DNA of 43,771 bases from Oscillospiraceae bacterium (GTDB lineage Bacteria; Bacillota; Clostridia; Oscillospirales; Ruminococcaceae), in the NCBI GenBank assembly GCA_009784625.1, contig WRBI01000018.1:1-43771 (forward strand). Direction: 5' to 3'. A program made the translations under genes and the position numbers. The stretch's first letter is position 1; each line of letters opens with the position of its first letter. Below, in pieces: positions 33,227 through 41,940 of this stretch. The notes beneath the pieces are model-generated. The model was not told the DNA's origin. It worked only from the letters and a program-made list of their open reading frames with translations, and did not search any database.

Positions 33227-33919
33227 ATGTCATGGGTGCATGATAACATCATAAAAGCGTACAAAGTCGATTTTGAGGCAAAAACGCTTGTTATGAACAC
33301 GTTTTACGATGATCACATCAATAAAGTCGTTGAAGATACGGACGTAATTTTTACGGGGTATCTGGCACATTGCTTTGAGCACGAAATAACACACAACATT
33401 ATTTTCGACATCGAAGAATATCCGATGCATCTGTTTGTGAAGAATGAATCTGAACTGCTTAAGAAAAATAAGAACCACTGTTGGCCGATCTGCTATAAAA
33501 CCGAAAATGAACTTATTGAATATTTACAAAAGAATGAATACAAAATCTTTGCGGTTGACTCATCCTGCGGTTTGACCGGTCGGGTAATCGCAAAGCAGAT
33601 GGAGATCGTGGTCGATCAAAAAGCGAAGGAACCGGCGGTCGATGCAAGGTGCGAAACCTGCATGGATGTCAAACTGTATGAGCAGTTCTCCTCCCCCGGG
33701 ATGTATATGGCGTGCAACAACGATTTGCGGGCGCTTATATCATCGGGTGGGTTTGAACTGACTTCTGACTCCACCCCGCTTGATCAAATAAAAAACGAGC
33801 GGGGCGGTTGGGTAGACGACACAATCAGGCATGTCTTGCGGTGTAAAACATGCGGGCAGCACTTTACCTGTACAGTTGACACCTATCATGGCGGAGGCAG
33901 CTTTCGAAAAGGAAATTAG
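33227..33919 (+). CDS. Inserted hypothetical protein, immunity-like, with zinc-ribbon-like C-terminal half
   Basis: 230 residues from ATG 33227 with GGAGGT 6 bp upstream. It sits between ftsW and murG, where no gene is normally found. Two halves: an AT-rich-coded N-terminal part (1-130; FTGYLAHCFEHEI, FDIEEYPMHLFV, KIFAVDSSCGLTGRVIAKQMEI) resembling small Firmicute proteins I associate with polymorphic-toxin immunity, and a C-terminal part (about 140-230) with CETC, DDTIRHVLRCKTCGQHFTC and VDTYHGGGSFRKG, a possible zinc ribbon. The halves may be fused from two genes. Neither is named with confidence. Base composition differs clearly from the GC-rich neighbours, a sign of later acquisition. 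Confidence 0.72.
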   Translation: MSWVHDNIIKAYKVDFEAKTLVMNTFYDDHINKVVEDTDVIFTGYLAHCFEHEITHNIIFDIEEYPMHLFVKNESELLKKNKNHCWPICYKTENELIEYLQKNEYKIFAVDSSCGLTGRVIAKQMEIVVDQKAKEPAVDARCETCMDVKLYEQFSSPGMYMACNNDLRALISSGGFELTSDSTPLDQIKNERGGWVDDTIRHVLRCKTCGQHFTCTVDTYHGGGSFRKGN

Positions 33920-33950
33920 CCCTCGAAAACAGAAAGGGCGGTGAGCCACC

Positions 33951-35084
33951 ATCAAAATCCTATTCGCCTGCGGCGGAACAGCCGGCCACATCAACCCCGC
34001 GCTGGCGGTAGCAGGGATGCTGCGTGAGCGCCGGCCCGACACCGGGATACTCTTCGCCGGCAACCCCAAAGGGATGGAATCGCGGCTGGTGCCGGCGGCG
34101 GGGTTTGCTTTCGCCCCCATCGAAGTCCTCGGTTTTCAACGCAAACCAAATCTGCGCAACCTTAAAAACAACCTGCTGGCCGCCGGATATCTGCTCACTG
34201 CGTCCGGCAAAGCGGCGGCCATCATCCGGGATTTTAAGCCGGATGTCTGCATGGGTACCGGCGGGTATGTATCCGGCCCGGTCATCCGCCAGGCGGCCAA
34301 AATGAAAATCCCAACCCTCACACACGAACAAAACGCGTTCCCCGGCCTGACCACCAAACTGCTGACCAAACATGTGGATAAAGTTCTGCTGGCACTGCCG
34401 GGGGCGCAATCCTATCTGCCGGAGGGAATAGACGTCACCGTGACCGGAAATCCAATCCGCGCTGAGATATTTACCGCTGACCGCGCGGCCGCCCGCCGTG
34501 AGCTGGGCGTCGGCCAAAAAGTTTGCATCCTTAGCTTTGGCGGCAGCCTGGGCGCACAAAAGATCAACGAGGCGGTCGCCGACCTGATCGCCTGGCACCA
34601 CAGCAAAGAGATCATCCACCACATTCACGCCACCGGGCAGTACGGGGTTGAATCCTTCCCCGCCATGCTGGCCGAAAAAGGTGTAAACGTGGCCGGAAAC
34701 CCGCGGGTTGACCTGCGCACTTATATCGAGGATATGCCCCGCTGTCTGGCCGCGGCCGATCTGGTTATCTGCCGGGCGGGCGCGATCTCCATCAGTGAAC
34801 TGCAAGGCGCCGGCCGGGCCGGAATACTCATCCCTTCCCCCAATGTGGCCGGAAACCACCAGTACCATAACGCGCAGGAACTGGCCGCCAAAAACGCTGC
34901 CATCCTGCTTGAAGAAAAAGACCTGACCGGCCAAAAGCTGATAGAGCTGGTTGCTGATTTGTCTGTCCACCCCGAAAAGCTGGCTGAGATTGGCAGAGGC
35001 GCCGCCGGAATGGCTATCCCGGACGCCTGTGCGCGTATCTGCGCCGAAATTGAGGCGCTGCTTGCGGCCGCCGGCCGCACCTAG
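33951..35084 (+). CDS. murG: UDP-GlcNAc:lipid I GlcNAc transferase, apparent ATC start
   Basis: 377 residues if read from ATC at 33951. The essential N-terminal motif is encoded from there (KILFACGGTAGHINPALAVAG), but a TGA lies in frame at 33942-33944, so no ATG, GTG or TTG can start it. The first canonical start is ATG 34017, which would delete the GGTAGHINP lipid/phosphate loop. GGGCGGTGAG lies about 6-8 bp before the ATC. Other MurG blocks are intact: HEQNAFPGL, FGGSLGAQKIN, ICRAGAISISEL, NHQYHNAQEL. It forms lipid II. Either ATC initiation at low efficiency, or one base change in strain or assembly from ATG. Confidence 0.9.
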   Translation: MKILFACGGTAGHINPALAVAGMLRERRPDTGILFAGNPKGMESRLVPAAGFAFAPIEVLGFQRKPNLRNLKNNLLAAGYLLTASGKAAAIIRDFKPDVCMGTGGYVSGPVIRQAAKMKIPTLTHEQNAFPGLTTKLLTKHVDKVLLALPGAQSYLPEGIDVTVTGNPIRAEIFTADRAAARRELGVGQKVCILSFGGSLGAQKINEAVADLIAWHHSKEIIHHIHATGQYGVESFPAMLAEKGVNVAGNPRVDLRTYIEDMPRCLAAADLVICRAGAISISELQGAGRAGILIPSPNVAGNHQYHNAQELAAKNAAILLEEKDLTGQKLIELVADLSVHPEKLAEIGRGAAGMAIPDACARICAEIEALLAAAGRT

Positions 35085-35177
35085 CCGGCGACAATCACCA
35101 GTGCCATCCCTTTCGCATAGTATGACTTGCAGGGAGTGTTTTTCATCCCTGTCGTCTTACTTAAAGGGGTGAAAGGA

Positions 35178-36434
35178 ATGGCCAAGTATATCGTCGAAGG
35201 CGGAAGGCGCCTGGACGGCGAAGTAGAGATTCACGGCGCAAAGAACGCCGTCCTTCCGATTTTAGCGGCAACCCTTCTTGTGGGTAAAAGCACAATCCTC
35301 AACTGCCCAAGCCTCTCGGATGTGGCGGCGGCCTGCGCCATTCTCGAGCATTTGGGCGCGCGGGTTACCAAAGAGGCCGACCGAATCGAGGTTTTGACCG
35401 ATCAGCTCACCAGCAGTACCATTCCCGAACATTTGATGCGGGAGATGCGCTCGTCTGTTGTCTTTCTGGGCGCGATCATCGCGCGGTGCGGGAAAGCCCG
35501 GGTGAGTATGCCGGGCGGGTGTGAGCTGGGCCCGCGGCCGATTGACCTGCATCTTTCCGCGTTCGAAAAGCTTGGGGTCAAGATTGAGGAGGATCACGGC
35601 TATCTCGAATGCACCGTCCCCGACAAGCTGCGGGGGGCAAACATCACGCTCGACTTCCCGAGTGTGGGCGCGACCGAGAACATTATGCTGGCCGCTTGCA
35701 CCGCACTGGGAGAGACCGTCATACACAATCCGGCCCGCGAGCCGGAAATCGTTGATCTGGCCGCGTTTTTACAAAAGGCCGGGGCAAAGATTGAGATTGG
35801 TGAGAACGGTACAATCTACATACAAGGGGTACCCGATCTCGTTGGGGTTGAGCACAGGGTCATCCCTGATCGGATCGAGGCGGCCACCTATCTCTGCTGT
35901 GCGGCCATCACCGGCGGCCGGGTTGTTCTGCGCGAGGTAATCCCGAGCCACATGAACGCGATCTTCCCGATCCTTGAAGAGGCGGGGTGTGGCCTTGCCA
36001 TAAAACCGGACACCATTGTTTTGCACGCGCCAAAGCGGATACTGGCGCCCAAGATGATCCGGACAATGCCATACCCGGGATTTCCCACCGACGCGCAGTC
36101 CCCGTTGATGGCGGTCAGCTGTGTGGCCGAGGGTTCAACCATATTTATCGAGAATATTTTCGAGAATCGGTACAAACAGGCCGGCGAGCTGGCCCGGATG
36201 GGCGCAAAGGTCAAGGTAGAGGGCCGGGTGGCCGTAGTTGAGGGCGTTCCAAAGCTTCACGGGGCCGAGCTGGTCTCGACCGACCTGCGCGGGGGAGCCG
36301 CATTGACCTGTGCGGCGCTGTCAGCCGAAGGAGTCAGCCAGATCAAAGATATTTATCACATCGAGCGGGGATATCAGGATTTTGACAAAAATCTCAAATC
36401 TCTGGGCGCTATAATGGAGACGGTCGACGATTGA
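35178..36434 (+). CDS. murA: UDP-GlcNAc 1-carboxyvinyltransferase
   Basis: 418 residues from ATG 35178 (AAAGGGGTG 6 bp upstream; an upstream in-frame ATG adds 17 unconserved residues). K22-N23 in GAKNAVLPI and C115 in MPGGCELGPRPIDLH occupy the classical positions; the Cys at 115 predicts fosfomycin sensitivity. Six-fold repeated EPSP-synthase-like barrel. First committed step of peptidoglycan synthesis, cytosolic. Lies between murG and ftsQ; murB is not in this window. Confidence 0.96.
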   Translation: MAKYIVEGGRRLDGEVEIHGAKNAVLPILAATLLVGKSTILNCPSLSDVAAACAILEHLGARVTKEADRIEVLTDQLTSSTIPEHLMREMRSSVVFLGAIIARCGKARVSMPGGCELGPRPIDLHLSAFEKLGVKIEEDHGYLECTVPDKLRGANITLDFPSVGATENIMLAACTALGETVIHNPAREPEIVDLAAFLQKAGAKIEIGENGTIYIQGVPDLVGVEHRVIPDRIEAATYLCCAAITGGRVVLREVIPSHMNAIFPILEEAGCGLAIKPDTIVLHAPKRILAPKMIRTMPYPGFPTDAQSPLMAVSCVAEGSTIFIENIFENRYKQAGELARMGAKVKVEGRVAVVEGVPKLHGAELVSTDLRGGAALTCAALSAEGVSQIKDIYHIERGYQDFDKNLKSLGAIMETVDD

Positions 36435-36521
36435 GCAGAGGCAAGAAGCGGGAAGACGGAAACTGCCGTCGCTGCGCTTCTTACCTCCGCGTTCGGACAA
36501 GCCGGGTTCCGTTTTTGGAGG

Positions 36522-37502
36522 ATGATGGTGGAAAGTAACCGAAGACAGCGGCCACAACCGGATAAGCAGCGCCGGCGCCAAAACGGACAAGCACCCCCGC
36601 GGGGGCGGCCCGACGGTCAGGCCCGGCCGGCTGTGCGGCGCACCCGGCCGGCCAGCCAGCAGCCGCGGCGGCGCAGGCGGCGGGGCAAACGAACCCTGCA
36701 CTACTTACTGCTGCTGATCTTTGTGCTTTCGGCGGGTGTGATACTCTCGCTGACCGTCTTTTTTCAAATCGAGGAGGTCACGGTAACCGGCGGTGAGCGC
36801 TACCGCCCCGAAGAGATTATCGCACTCAGCGGAATCGAAGTCGGTGAAAATATGCTGCGGCTGCGTGCGAATGAGATCGAAGCTGAGCTTCTTGCGGCGT
36901 TTCCTTACCTGGCCACTGTGAATGTACAGCGGCGGTTTCCGCCCCGGGTTGAGTTGGTGATCACCCAGTATTACCCCGAAATTGCGGTAATGGACGAGCG
37001 CGGTGAGCTTGCACTGCTCACCCTGGATGGCAAAGTGCTCGAGCGCGGGGACTTGTTGGTTCCGCACTACCTGCCATTTGTGCGCGGGATCGCGCTTGGC
37101 GATACCCAGCCGGGCGAAGGGCTGGGCGGGGCTGAAAACCCCGACAACCAGGAGCGGCTGGTTATGCTCAGGTACCTGTTCGAAGCGGCGGATGAAGTCG
37201 GCTTTCTGCCAATCACAAACGTAGATGTCCGCGACCGGCTGAATATGCGCATCCTGCATGAGGCGCGGCTGATATTGGAACTGGGCAGTGAGGCTGACCT
37301 GCACTATAAACTCACATTTCTTCACCATGTCATTGAAAATGAGGTCGAAGCGAACGCGCAGGCCCGGCTGGATATTTCAAACGCCCGTGACCGGCGGCTG
37401 ATCCGACGGGATGGCCGGGTAGAGAACGGCGAGTTTATCCCGTTTGAGATCGCGGTGCCAGATGTGTTGTTCACACACCCCAACCTCGAGCCGGAAGAAT
37501 GA
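36522..37502 (+). CDS. ftsQ: Cell division protein FtsQ/DivIB
   Basis: Up to 326 residues. GGAGG at 36517-36521 touches the first ATG (36522); the second ATG (36525) or GTG (36528) has better spacing, so the true start may be one or two codons later. A long Arg/Pro/Gln-rich cytosolic tail (1-65), one membrane helix (about 66-86), then a POTRA domain (FFQIEEVTVTGGERYRPEEIIALSGI, with PYLATVNVQRRFPPRVELVI) and the FtsQ C-terminal domain. It bridges FtsL/FtsB to the septal synthase. The GC-rich start of the gene (CCCCCGCGGGGGC) can form a strong mRNA hairpin. Confidence 0.92.
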   Translation: MMVESNRRQRPQPDKQRRRQNGQAPPRGRPDGQARPAVRRTRPASQQPRRRRRRGKRTLHYLLLLIFVLSAGVILSLTVFFQIEEVTVTGGERYRPEEIIALSGIEVGENMLRLRANEIEAELLAAFPYLATVNVQRRFPPRVELVITQYYPEIAVMDERGELALLTLDGKVLERGDLLVPHYLPFVRGIALGDTQPGEGLGGAENPDNQERLVMLRYLFEAADEVGFLPITNVDVRDRLNMRILHEARLILELGSEADLHYKLTFLHHVIENEVEANAQARLDISNARDRRLIRRDGRVENGEFIPFEIAVPDVLFTHPNLEPEE

Positions 37503-37725
37503 CCACTAACAAATTATGGAAATACAGCAAAAATGCTGTTGACATCGTAAGAAGAAAATGAACAATGGTTAAATTATTTCCAAAAACATTGGAAAAAGAT
37601 CGTCTCAAGCTTGTGTTTTGCGCGTGAATTTGTTAAAGTAATAGAATATGGGTAAGTATGGGGAAAATTGCAAGACATCCAAAATAGATGAGAATCAAAA
37701 GTTTCAAGATATAGGAGGCGCCAAA
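37503..37725 (+). promoter_or_regulatory. AT-rich region before ftsZ, likely promoter
   Basis: No gene; ftsA, often found here, is absent. TTGACA at 37539-37544 is a good -35 but the -10 (ACAATG at 17 bp) is poor. A second weak set lies at 37611-37639. The marked shift to A/T suggests ftsZ has its own transcription start(s). Confidence 0.4.
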
Positions 37726-38838
37726 GTGCAGATGAATTTTGGTATGGATAACGAATCGGATAAGGTTGTATGTATAAAGGTGGTCGGGGTCGGCGGCGGC
37801 GGCGGCAACGCCGTTAACCGAATGATCGACTCGGAGATGGAGAGTGTTGAGTTCATCTCGGTTAATACGGACAGCCAAGCCCTCAATGTATCCAAGGCGA
37901 CGTATAAACTGCACATCGGCGGGAAACAGACCAAGGGCAAGGGCGCCGGCGGGTTCCCCGAAAAAGGGCAGAAGTCGGCCGAAGAGAACCGCGAAGAGAT
38001 CGCGGCCGCGCTCAAAGACGCGGATATGGTCTTCATCACCGCCGGCATGGGCGGGGGGACCGGAACCGGGGCCGCACCCATTGTAGCTGAAATCGCCCAC
38101 GAGATGGGGATATTGACTGTTGGGATCGTGACCAAGCCCTTTGCTTTCGAGGGTAAGCGGCGGATGGAGCAGGCTGAAATGGGCGTCGCCGCCCTCAAAG
38201 AAAGTGTGGACGCTCTGCTGGTCATTCCAAACGAGCGGCTCAAACTGATCTCCGAGCAAAAAATCACCCTCAAGAACGCGTTCTCATCCGCCGACGATGT
38301 ACTTCGCCAAGGTGTGCAGAGTATCTCCGACCTGATCAATGTGCCGGGTATCGTAAACCTCGACTTCGCCGACGTCACCGCCATTATGAAAGACGCGGGC
38401 TACGCGCATATGGGCGTGGGCCGGGCACAGGGCAAGGACAAAGCGCAAATCGCCGCAGCCCAGGCCATTTCCTCCCCGCTGCTTGAAACCTCAATCAAGG
38501 GTGCGCGCGGGGTGATCATCAACATCACCGCCTCCGAAGATGTGGACTTGGACGACGTCGATTTCGCGGCCTCTATGGTACATTCCCAGGCTCACCCCGA
38601 CGTCAACCTGATCTGGGGCGCGGCGCTCGATTCCAGCCTCCAGGATGAGATGGTGGTTACCGTCATCGCCACCGGCTTTGACAGCCAGGCAGAACAGCGG
38701 CCCAGCTTCGCACCGGTCGATTCGGCCGCCGTGGCAACGCTCACCAACAAGCCGGCTGCCGAAGAAGAGCCGGCCGCCGAAGAGGATGACCAGGATTTCT
38801 ACGACATCATGGAACTGTTCAACAAGAAGAACCGCTAG
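37726..38838 (+). CDS. ftsZ: Cell division GTPase FtsZ
   Basis: 370 residues from a GTG at 37726, with AGGAGG 7 bp upstream; an upstream in-frame start adds 26 unconserved residues. Tubulin signature [10 protein letters not shown] (about 109-118), [15 protein letters not shown] at the nucleotide site, and [15 protein letters not shown] with the T7 catalytic region. After the core is an acidic Ala/Glu-rich linker and a short C-terminal peptide ending [12 protein letters not shown], which differs from the usual DIPxFLRxK partner-binding peptide. It assembles the Z ring. Last gene of the cluster, followed by a strong terminator. Confidence 0.97.
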   Translation: MQMNFGMDNESDKVVCIKVVGVGGGGGNAVNRMIDSEMESVEFISVNTDSQALNVSKATYKLHIGGKQTKGKGAGGFPEKGQKSAEENREEIAAALKDADMVFITAGMGGGTGTGAAPIVAEIAHEMGILTVGIVTKPFAFEGKRRMEQAEMGVAALKESVDALLVIPNERLKLISEQKITLKNAFSSADDVLRQGVQSISDLINVPGIVNLDFADVTAIMKDAGYAHMGVGRAQGKDKAQIAAAQAISSPLLETSIKGARGVIINITASEDVDLDDVDFAASMVHSQAHPDVNLIWGAALDSSLQDEMVVTVIATGFDSQAEQRPSFAPVDSAAVATLTNKPAAEEEPAAEEDDQDFYDIMELFNKKNR

Positions 38839-38852
38839 ACAAGAAGATACGC

Positions 38853-38886
38853 AAATGCTCGTCCATTCAATGGACGAGCATTTTTG
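38853..38886 (+). terminator. ftsZ terminator
   Basis: Stem AAATGCTCGTCC / GGACGAGCATTT with a 7-nt loop (extendable across ATT/AAT) and a T5 tail. Confidence 0.9.
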
Positions 38887-38902
38887 ATAATCAATACCCT
38901 AA

Positions 38903-38938
38903 GTTATTATATAATTGAATATACAATTATATAATAAC
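38903..38938. other. AT-only long hairpin
   Basis: A perfect 15-bp stem (GTTATTATATAATTG / CAATTATATAATAAC) with a 6-nt loop, between ftsZ and the converging small gene. It may end the minus-strand transcript; no U-run follows. Confidence 0.6.
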
Positions 38939-38958
38939 AAAATCAATATATAAAGAAA

Positions 38959-39144
38959 TCAAGCGCCACTCTCTGATTTCGCCGCTGAAACCTCCCTCTG
39001 CCTAGCGGTCGTTATAGTAGTCAGTGTGTCGCCAAGTTGTAAAAAAATGGCGGCAAGCAGTTCGACGTCCTCGTCGGGCAGGGAGTTGGATATGTTGATC
39101 GCAGCCACCGTGATCGATAAAGTCAGCGCCTCCGGGAATTGCAC
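38959..39144 (-). CDS. Small DUF6774-like protein
   Basis: 61 residues from a GTG at 39144, with GGGGGTGG 4-5 bp upstream. The sequence ALTLSITVAAINIS followed by EDVELLAAIFLQLGDTLTTI closely matches a short clostridial family in which a helix is followed by 'LAxLAAxFTQLGDTLATIAA'. Function unknown. It is too short for domain analysis, but the match and the ribosome-binding site argue for a real gene. Convergent with ftsZ. Confidence 0.6.
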   Translation of the reverse strand: MQFPEALTLSITVAAINISNSLPDEDVELLAAIFLQLGDTLTTITTARQREVSAAKSESGA

Positions 39145-39624
39145 GCAACCACCCCCGTACAAGTATATGTGACAAGCACAGGAAAATGCCAAGTATGATT
39201 GATTGCAAGGAGGATTATGAGAGTATTCTGTCACGATCAGAATTCAAATTCTGATTTCTATAGTCACAAGAATATATAGAAATGTTTATACGTGGAAAAA
39301 ACGTGATAATAATAGGATTATGTAAACAAAAACAGGTCACAAAAACATTGGAGCACTGATATGTTGAAATCTCACATGCTAGTGATATCAATATCTGAAA
39401 GCAATTGAATTGGTCATCAAGCATTGTGATACTCACGAAATATTACTGAAATTGTCATAGAAACATTATTATAGCGCTAAACCTCGCAATGGTTGAGGTT
39501 TAGCGCTGAAAATAAGATAGAGGATCAAAAAACCATACAGATTGAAAGAGCGGAAATAGTAACAATAATGTGATGTTGTAAAAAAACGTGTATAATCATC
39601 AACAATATTTGAGTATGATCGGTC
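39145..39624. other. AT-rich intergenic region with hairpin
   Basis: No gene seen. A perfect 13-bp stem (AGCGCTAAACCTC / GAGGTTTAGCGCT) with a 9-nt loop at 39473-39507 lies downstream of the ACT-domain gene on the minus strand and probably marks the end of the lysine operon, although the U-tract is poor. Promoter of the small downstream gene should also lie here. Confidence 0.45.
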
Positions 39625-40089
39625 TCAAATATTGAAAGCAGATGTGAGAGATTCCATGGCAGCGGGTAGAGATGACACTACGATTAACAGCGAAATGTCT
39701 ATTTCGGAGGTGGTGATCAGCTGTGGTTCGACCTTGGCGTCACTCAGCGCATGCAATGCGCGTGCAAAGACGCCGGGCATACCGCGCATCTCTTCACCGA
39801 ACAACTGGATTTTAACGTTTCCGCTGCTGACCAGGCTCTCGATCTTCGGGTAGCGCTTTTTAATGCCCTTGGTAATCTCCAAAACCTTGCGCAAATCTTG
39901 GTCAAGACAGGTGAACGAAAGATTGACCCGATCGCCGGCCGGCGAGGTTTGCGAGATCATGTCAATGTCGATTTTTGCGTCTGCTATGCGGCTAAACGCC
40001 TCAACTGCAACCCCCAGGCTCAGTGGCATGTTCGTCAAAGTAACCACAGTGACATCTTCACATATGTCAATTTGTGATACGCCGTGCAT
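39625..40089 (-). CDS. Stand-alone ACT-ACT protein (aspartokinase regulatory-domain type)
   Basis: 154 residues with only the C-terminal regulatory half of a lysine-sensitive aspartokinase: two ACT domains (about 10-75 and 85-150; ICEDVTVVTLTNMP, AFSRIADAKIDIDMISQTSP, then MRGMPGVFARALHALSDAKVEPQLITTSEIDISLLI). The amino acid kinase domain is absent. Known parallel: Bacillus lysC makes a separate beta subunit of about this size from an internal start. ATG with AAGGGGG 8 bp upstream. Last gene of the asd-dapA-dapB operon, 64 bp after dapB. It may bind lysine and modulate an aspartokinase encoded elsewhere; that partner is inference. Confidence 0.88.
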   Translation of the reverse strand: MHGVSQIDICEDVTVVTLTNMPLSLGVAVEAFSRIADAKIDIDMISQTSPAGDRVNLSFTCLDQDLRKVLEITKGIKKRYPKIESLVSSGNVKIQLFGEEMRGMPGVFARALHALSDAKVEPQLITTSEIDISLLIVVSSLPAAMESLTSAFNI

Positions 40090-40153
40090 ATGGCATCCCC
40101 CTTATGTTAATAGAAAATTGGATAATGTCAGCGCAAATACATATTTTGATCAG

Positions 40154-40924
40154 CTATAGTTGTTTGATCAGGTCGTTCATGTCATATAAACCGGCCGGTT
40201 TGTCGAGGATGAACTGGGCGGCGCTCAATGCGCCGGTGGAGAAAACTTCCCTTGAGTAGGCTGTGTGTACGATCCGCAGCGTTTCGTCCTGACCGGCGAA
40301 AAGAAGTTCATGCTCGCCCACAATCGTTCCGCCTCGGATCGAGTGAACGCCAATTTCGGCCTGCCCGCGCCTTTGGCGGCTGGAGTGGCGCTCGTACTTG
40401 AGATCGGGCGAATATGGCAGAGCTTCTTTGACCGCGTTTGCGAGCAAAATGGCCGTACCGCTGGGCGCATCGATTTTCCGGTTGTGATGCTTTTCGATGA
40501 TCTCGACGTCAAATTGTCCGCCCAGGATTCGCGCCGCGGTTTTAGCCAGCGCCGACATCAGGTTGATGCCCAGCGACATGTTAAAGCTGAAGAAGATGGG
40601 GACGGTTTGAGCCGTTCGGCCGACTGCGGAGACCTGCCCTTCGCTCAGCCCTGTGGTGGCCAGAACCAGGGGAAGCCGCAGCCTTTCAGCCAGTGCCAGC
40701 GTGTCCTCCAGTGCTGAGGGGTGGCTGAAATCGACAATTACATCCGCGTTTTGCCCCCAATCGTCGGGCAAGTCGCCGGCAGAAGAAAAGATCGGGCAGC
40801 CTTCCGCCGGCTGGGTGTTCGGGTCAATTCCGGCCACAACCGCGAAATCATCGCGTGCTCCGGACTGTTTGGCGACCACTTTACCCATCGCGCCGCCGAT
40901 ACCTGAAAGTATAATTCGCACCAT
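40154..40924 (-). CDS. dapB: 4-hydroxy-tetrahydrodipicolinate reductase
   Basis: 256 residues from the ATG at 40924 (AAGGA about 11 bp upstream; the frame extends 16 codons further without conservation). Rossmann GIGGAMGKVVA, catalytic EKHHNRKIDAPSGTA (His-His and Lys, about 138-152) and C-terminal FSTGALSAAQFI. NAD(P)H reduction step leading to DAP and lysine. It lies 57 bp after dapA. Confidence 0.96.
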   Translation of the reverse strand: MVRIILSGIGGAMGKVVAKQSGARDDFAVVAGIDPNTQPAEGCPIFSSAGDLPDDWGQNADVIVDFSHPSALEDTLALAERLRLPLVLATTGLSEGQVSAVGRTAQTVPIFFSFNMSLGINLMSALAKTAARILGGQFDVEIIEKHHNRKIDAPSGTAILLANAVKEALPYSPDLKYERHSSRQRRGQAEIGVHSIRGGTIVGEHELLFAGQDETLRIVHTAYSREVFSTGALSAAQFILDKPAGLYDMNDLIKQL

Positions 40925-40981
40925 ATTCGCACACATCCTTGCGTAATCGTGAATACAAAATAATATATCCACACACGTTGT

Positions 40982-41872
40982 TTATTTTATAAGTCCATGC
41001 AGCCTGAGTTGGGCAGATATCCGATCACGGCTGGTTGTGTCCGTTTCGATAAGCGGCAGGCGGCAGGGCCCGGCTTCCCACCCCATCAGGTTGAGCGCTT
41101 CTTTTACCGGCACCGGGTTTATGTCGCAGAACATGGCGTCCACAATTCCCATCAGGTCAGTCTGCAGCTTGCCTGCCTGGGATACCTGGCCGTCTAGGAA
41201 CAGTTGTGTCATCTGGTGGGTGCGTTTGGGCAGGATATTGGCGACCACCGAAATCACGCCCAGCCCGCCCAGGCTCATCAGTGGGATGACGGCGTCATCG
41301 TTGCCCGAGTAAAAGTGCAGGTTATCCCCACACATACCAATTGTGCGGGCGGCGGCGGCGATGTCGCCGTTTGCTTCTTTTGTGGCTACAATCTTCGGGT
41401 GTTTGCTCAATTCAAGGTAGGTGGCCGGGGTGATGTTCATTCCGGTGCGGGCGGGGACATTGTAGACGATGACCGGCAGGTCGGTCGCGTCGGCCATGGC
41501 GGTGAAGTGGCGGACTAGCCCGCGTTGTGAGGTTTTATTGTAATAAGGTGTGACGTGGAGCAGGGCGTCAGCGCCGACTTTTGCCGCCTCTTTTGAGAGG
41601 TTGACGCCGTGGGGCGTGTCGTTGGAACCGCAGCCGGCCACGACCGGAACCCGCCCGGCTACCCGCTGGGCCGTGTAGCGGATGCACTCGATCTGCTCGG
41701 CGTCGGTTAAAGTCGAGCACTCGCCGGTTGTCCCGCAGATGACGATGCTGTCGGTCCCCTCCGCAATCTGCCAGTCGATCAGCTGGCCCAGTTTTGGGTA
41801 GTTAACGCTCATGTCCTCGTTAAACGGCGTAACGATGGCTACGCCCGAACCTTTGAAGATAATTTGCTTCAC
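40982..41872 (-). CDS. dapA: 4-hydroxy-tetrahydrodipicolinate synthase
   Basis: 296 residues, GTG start with AAGGGAG about 9 bp upstream. TIM-barrel aldolase of the NAL/DHDPS family: GTTGECSTLT pyruvate-site loop, VTPYYNKTSQRGL with the proton-relay Tyr, and Schiff-base K165 in IVATKEANGD. Condenses pyruvate with aspartate semialdehyde. It lies between asd and dapB in the lysine riboswitch operon. Confidence 0.97.
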   Translation of the reverse strand: MKQIIFKGSGVAIVTPFNEDMSVNYPKLGQLIDWQIAEGTDSIVICGTTGECSTLTDAEQIECIRYTAQRVAGRVPVVAGCGSNDTPHGVNLSKEAAKVGADALLHVTPYYNKTSQRGLVRHFTAMADATDLPVIVYNVPARTGMNITPATYLELSKHPKIVATKEANGDIAAAARTIGMCGDNLHFYSGNDDAVIPLMSLGGLGVISVVANILPKRTHQMTQLFLDGQVSQAGKLQTDLMGIVDAMFCDINPVPVKEALNLMGWEAGPCRLPLIETDTTSRDRISAQLRLHGLIK

Positions 41873-41940
41873 TGCTGTATTCTCCCTTCTTACGGGTGGA
41901 TTTTACTCACTTTACAGTATATTCCTGCAAGTTCCAGTTG

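Noticed and set aside
34017-35084. murG starting at the first canonical ATG
   Set aside because: This would remove the GGTAGHINP loop that is essential in MurG, although it is the only standard start available.
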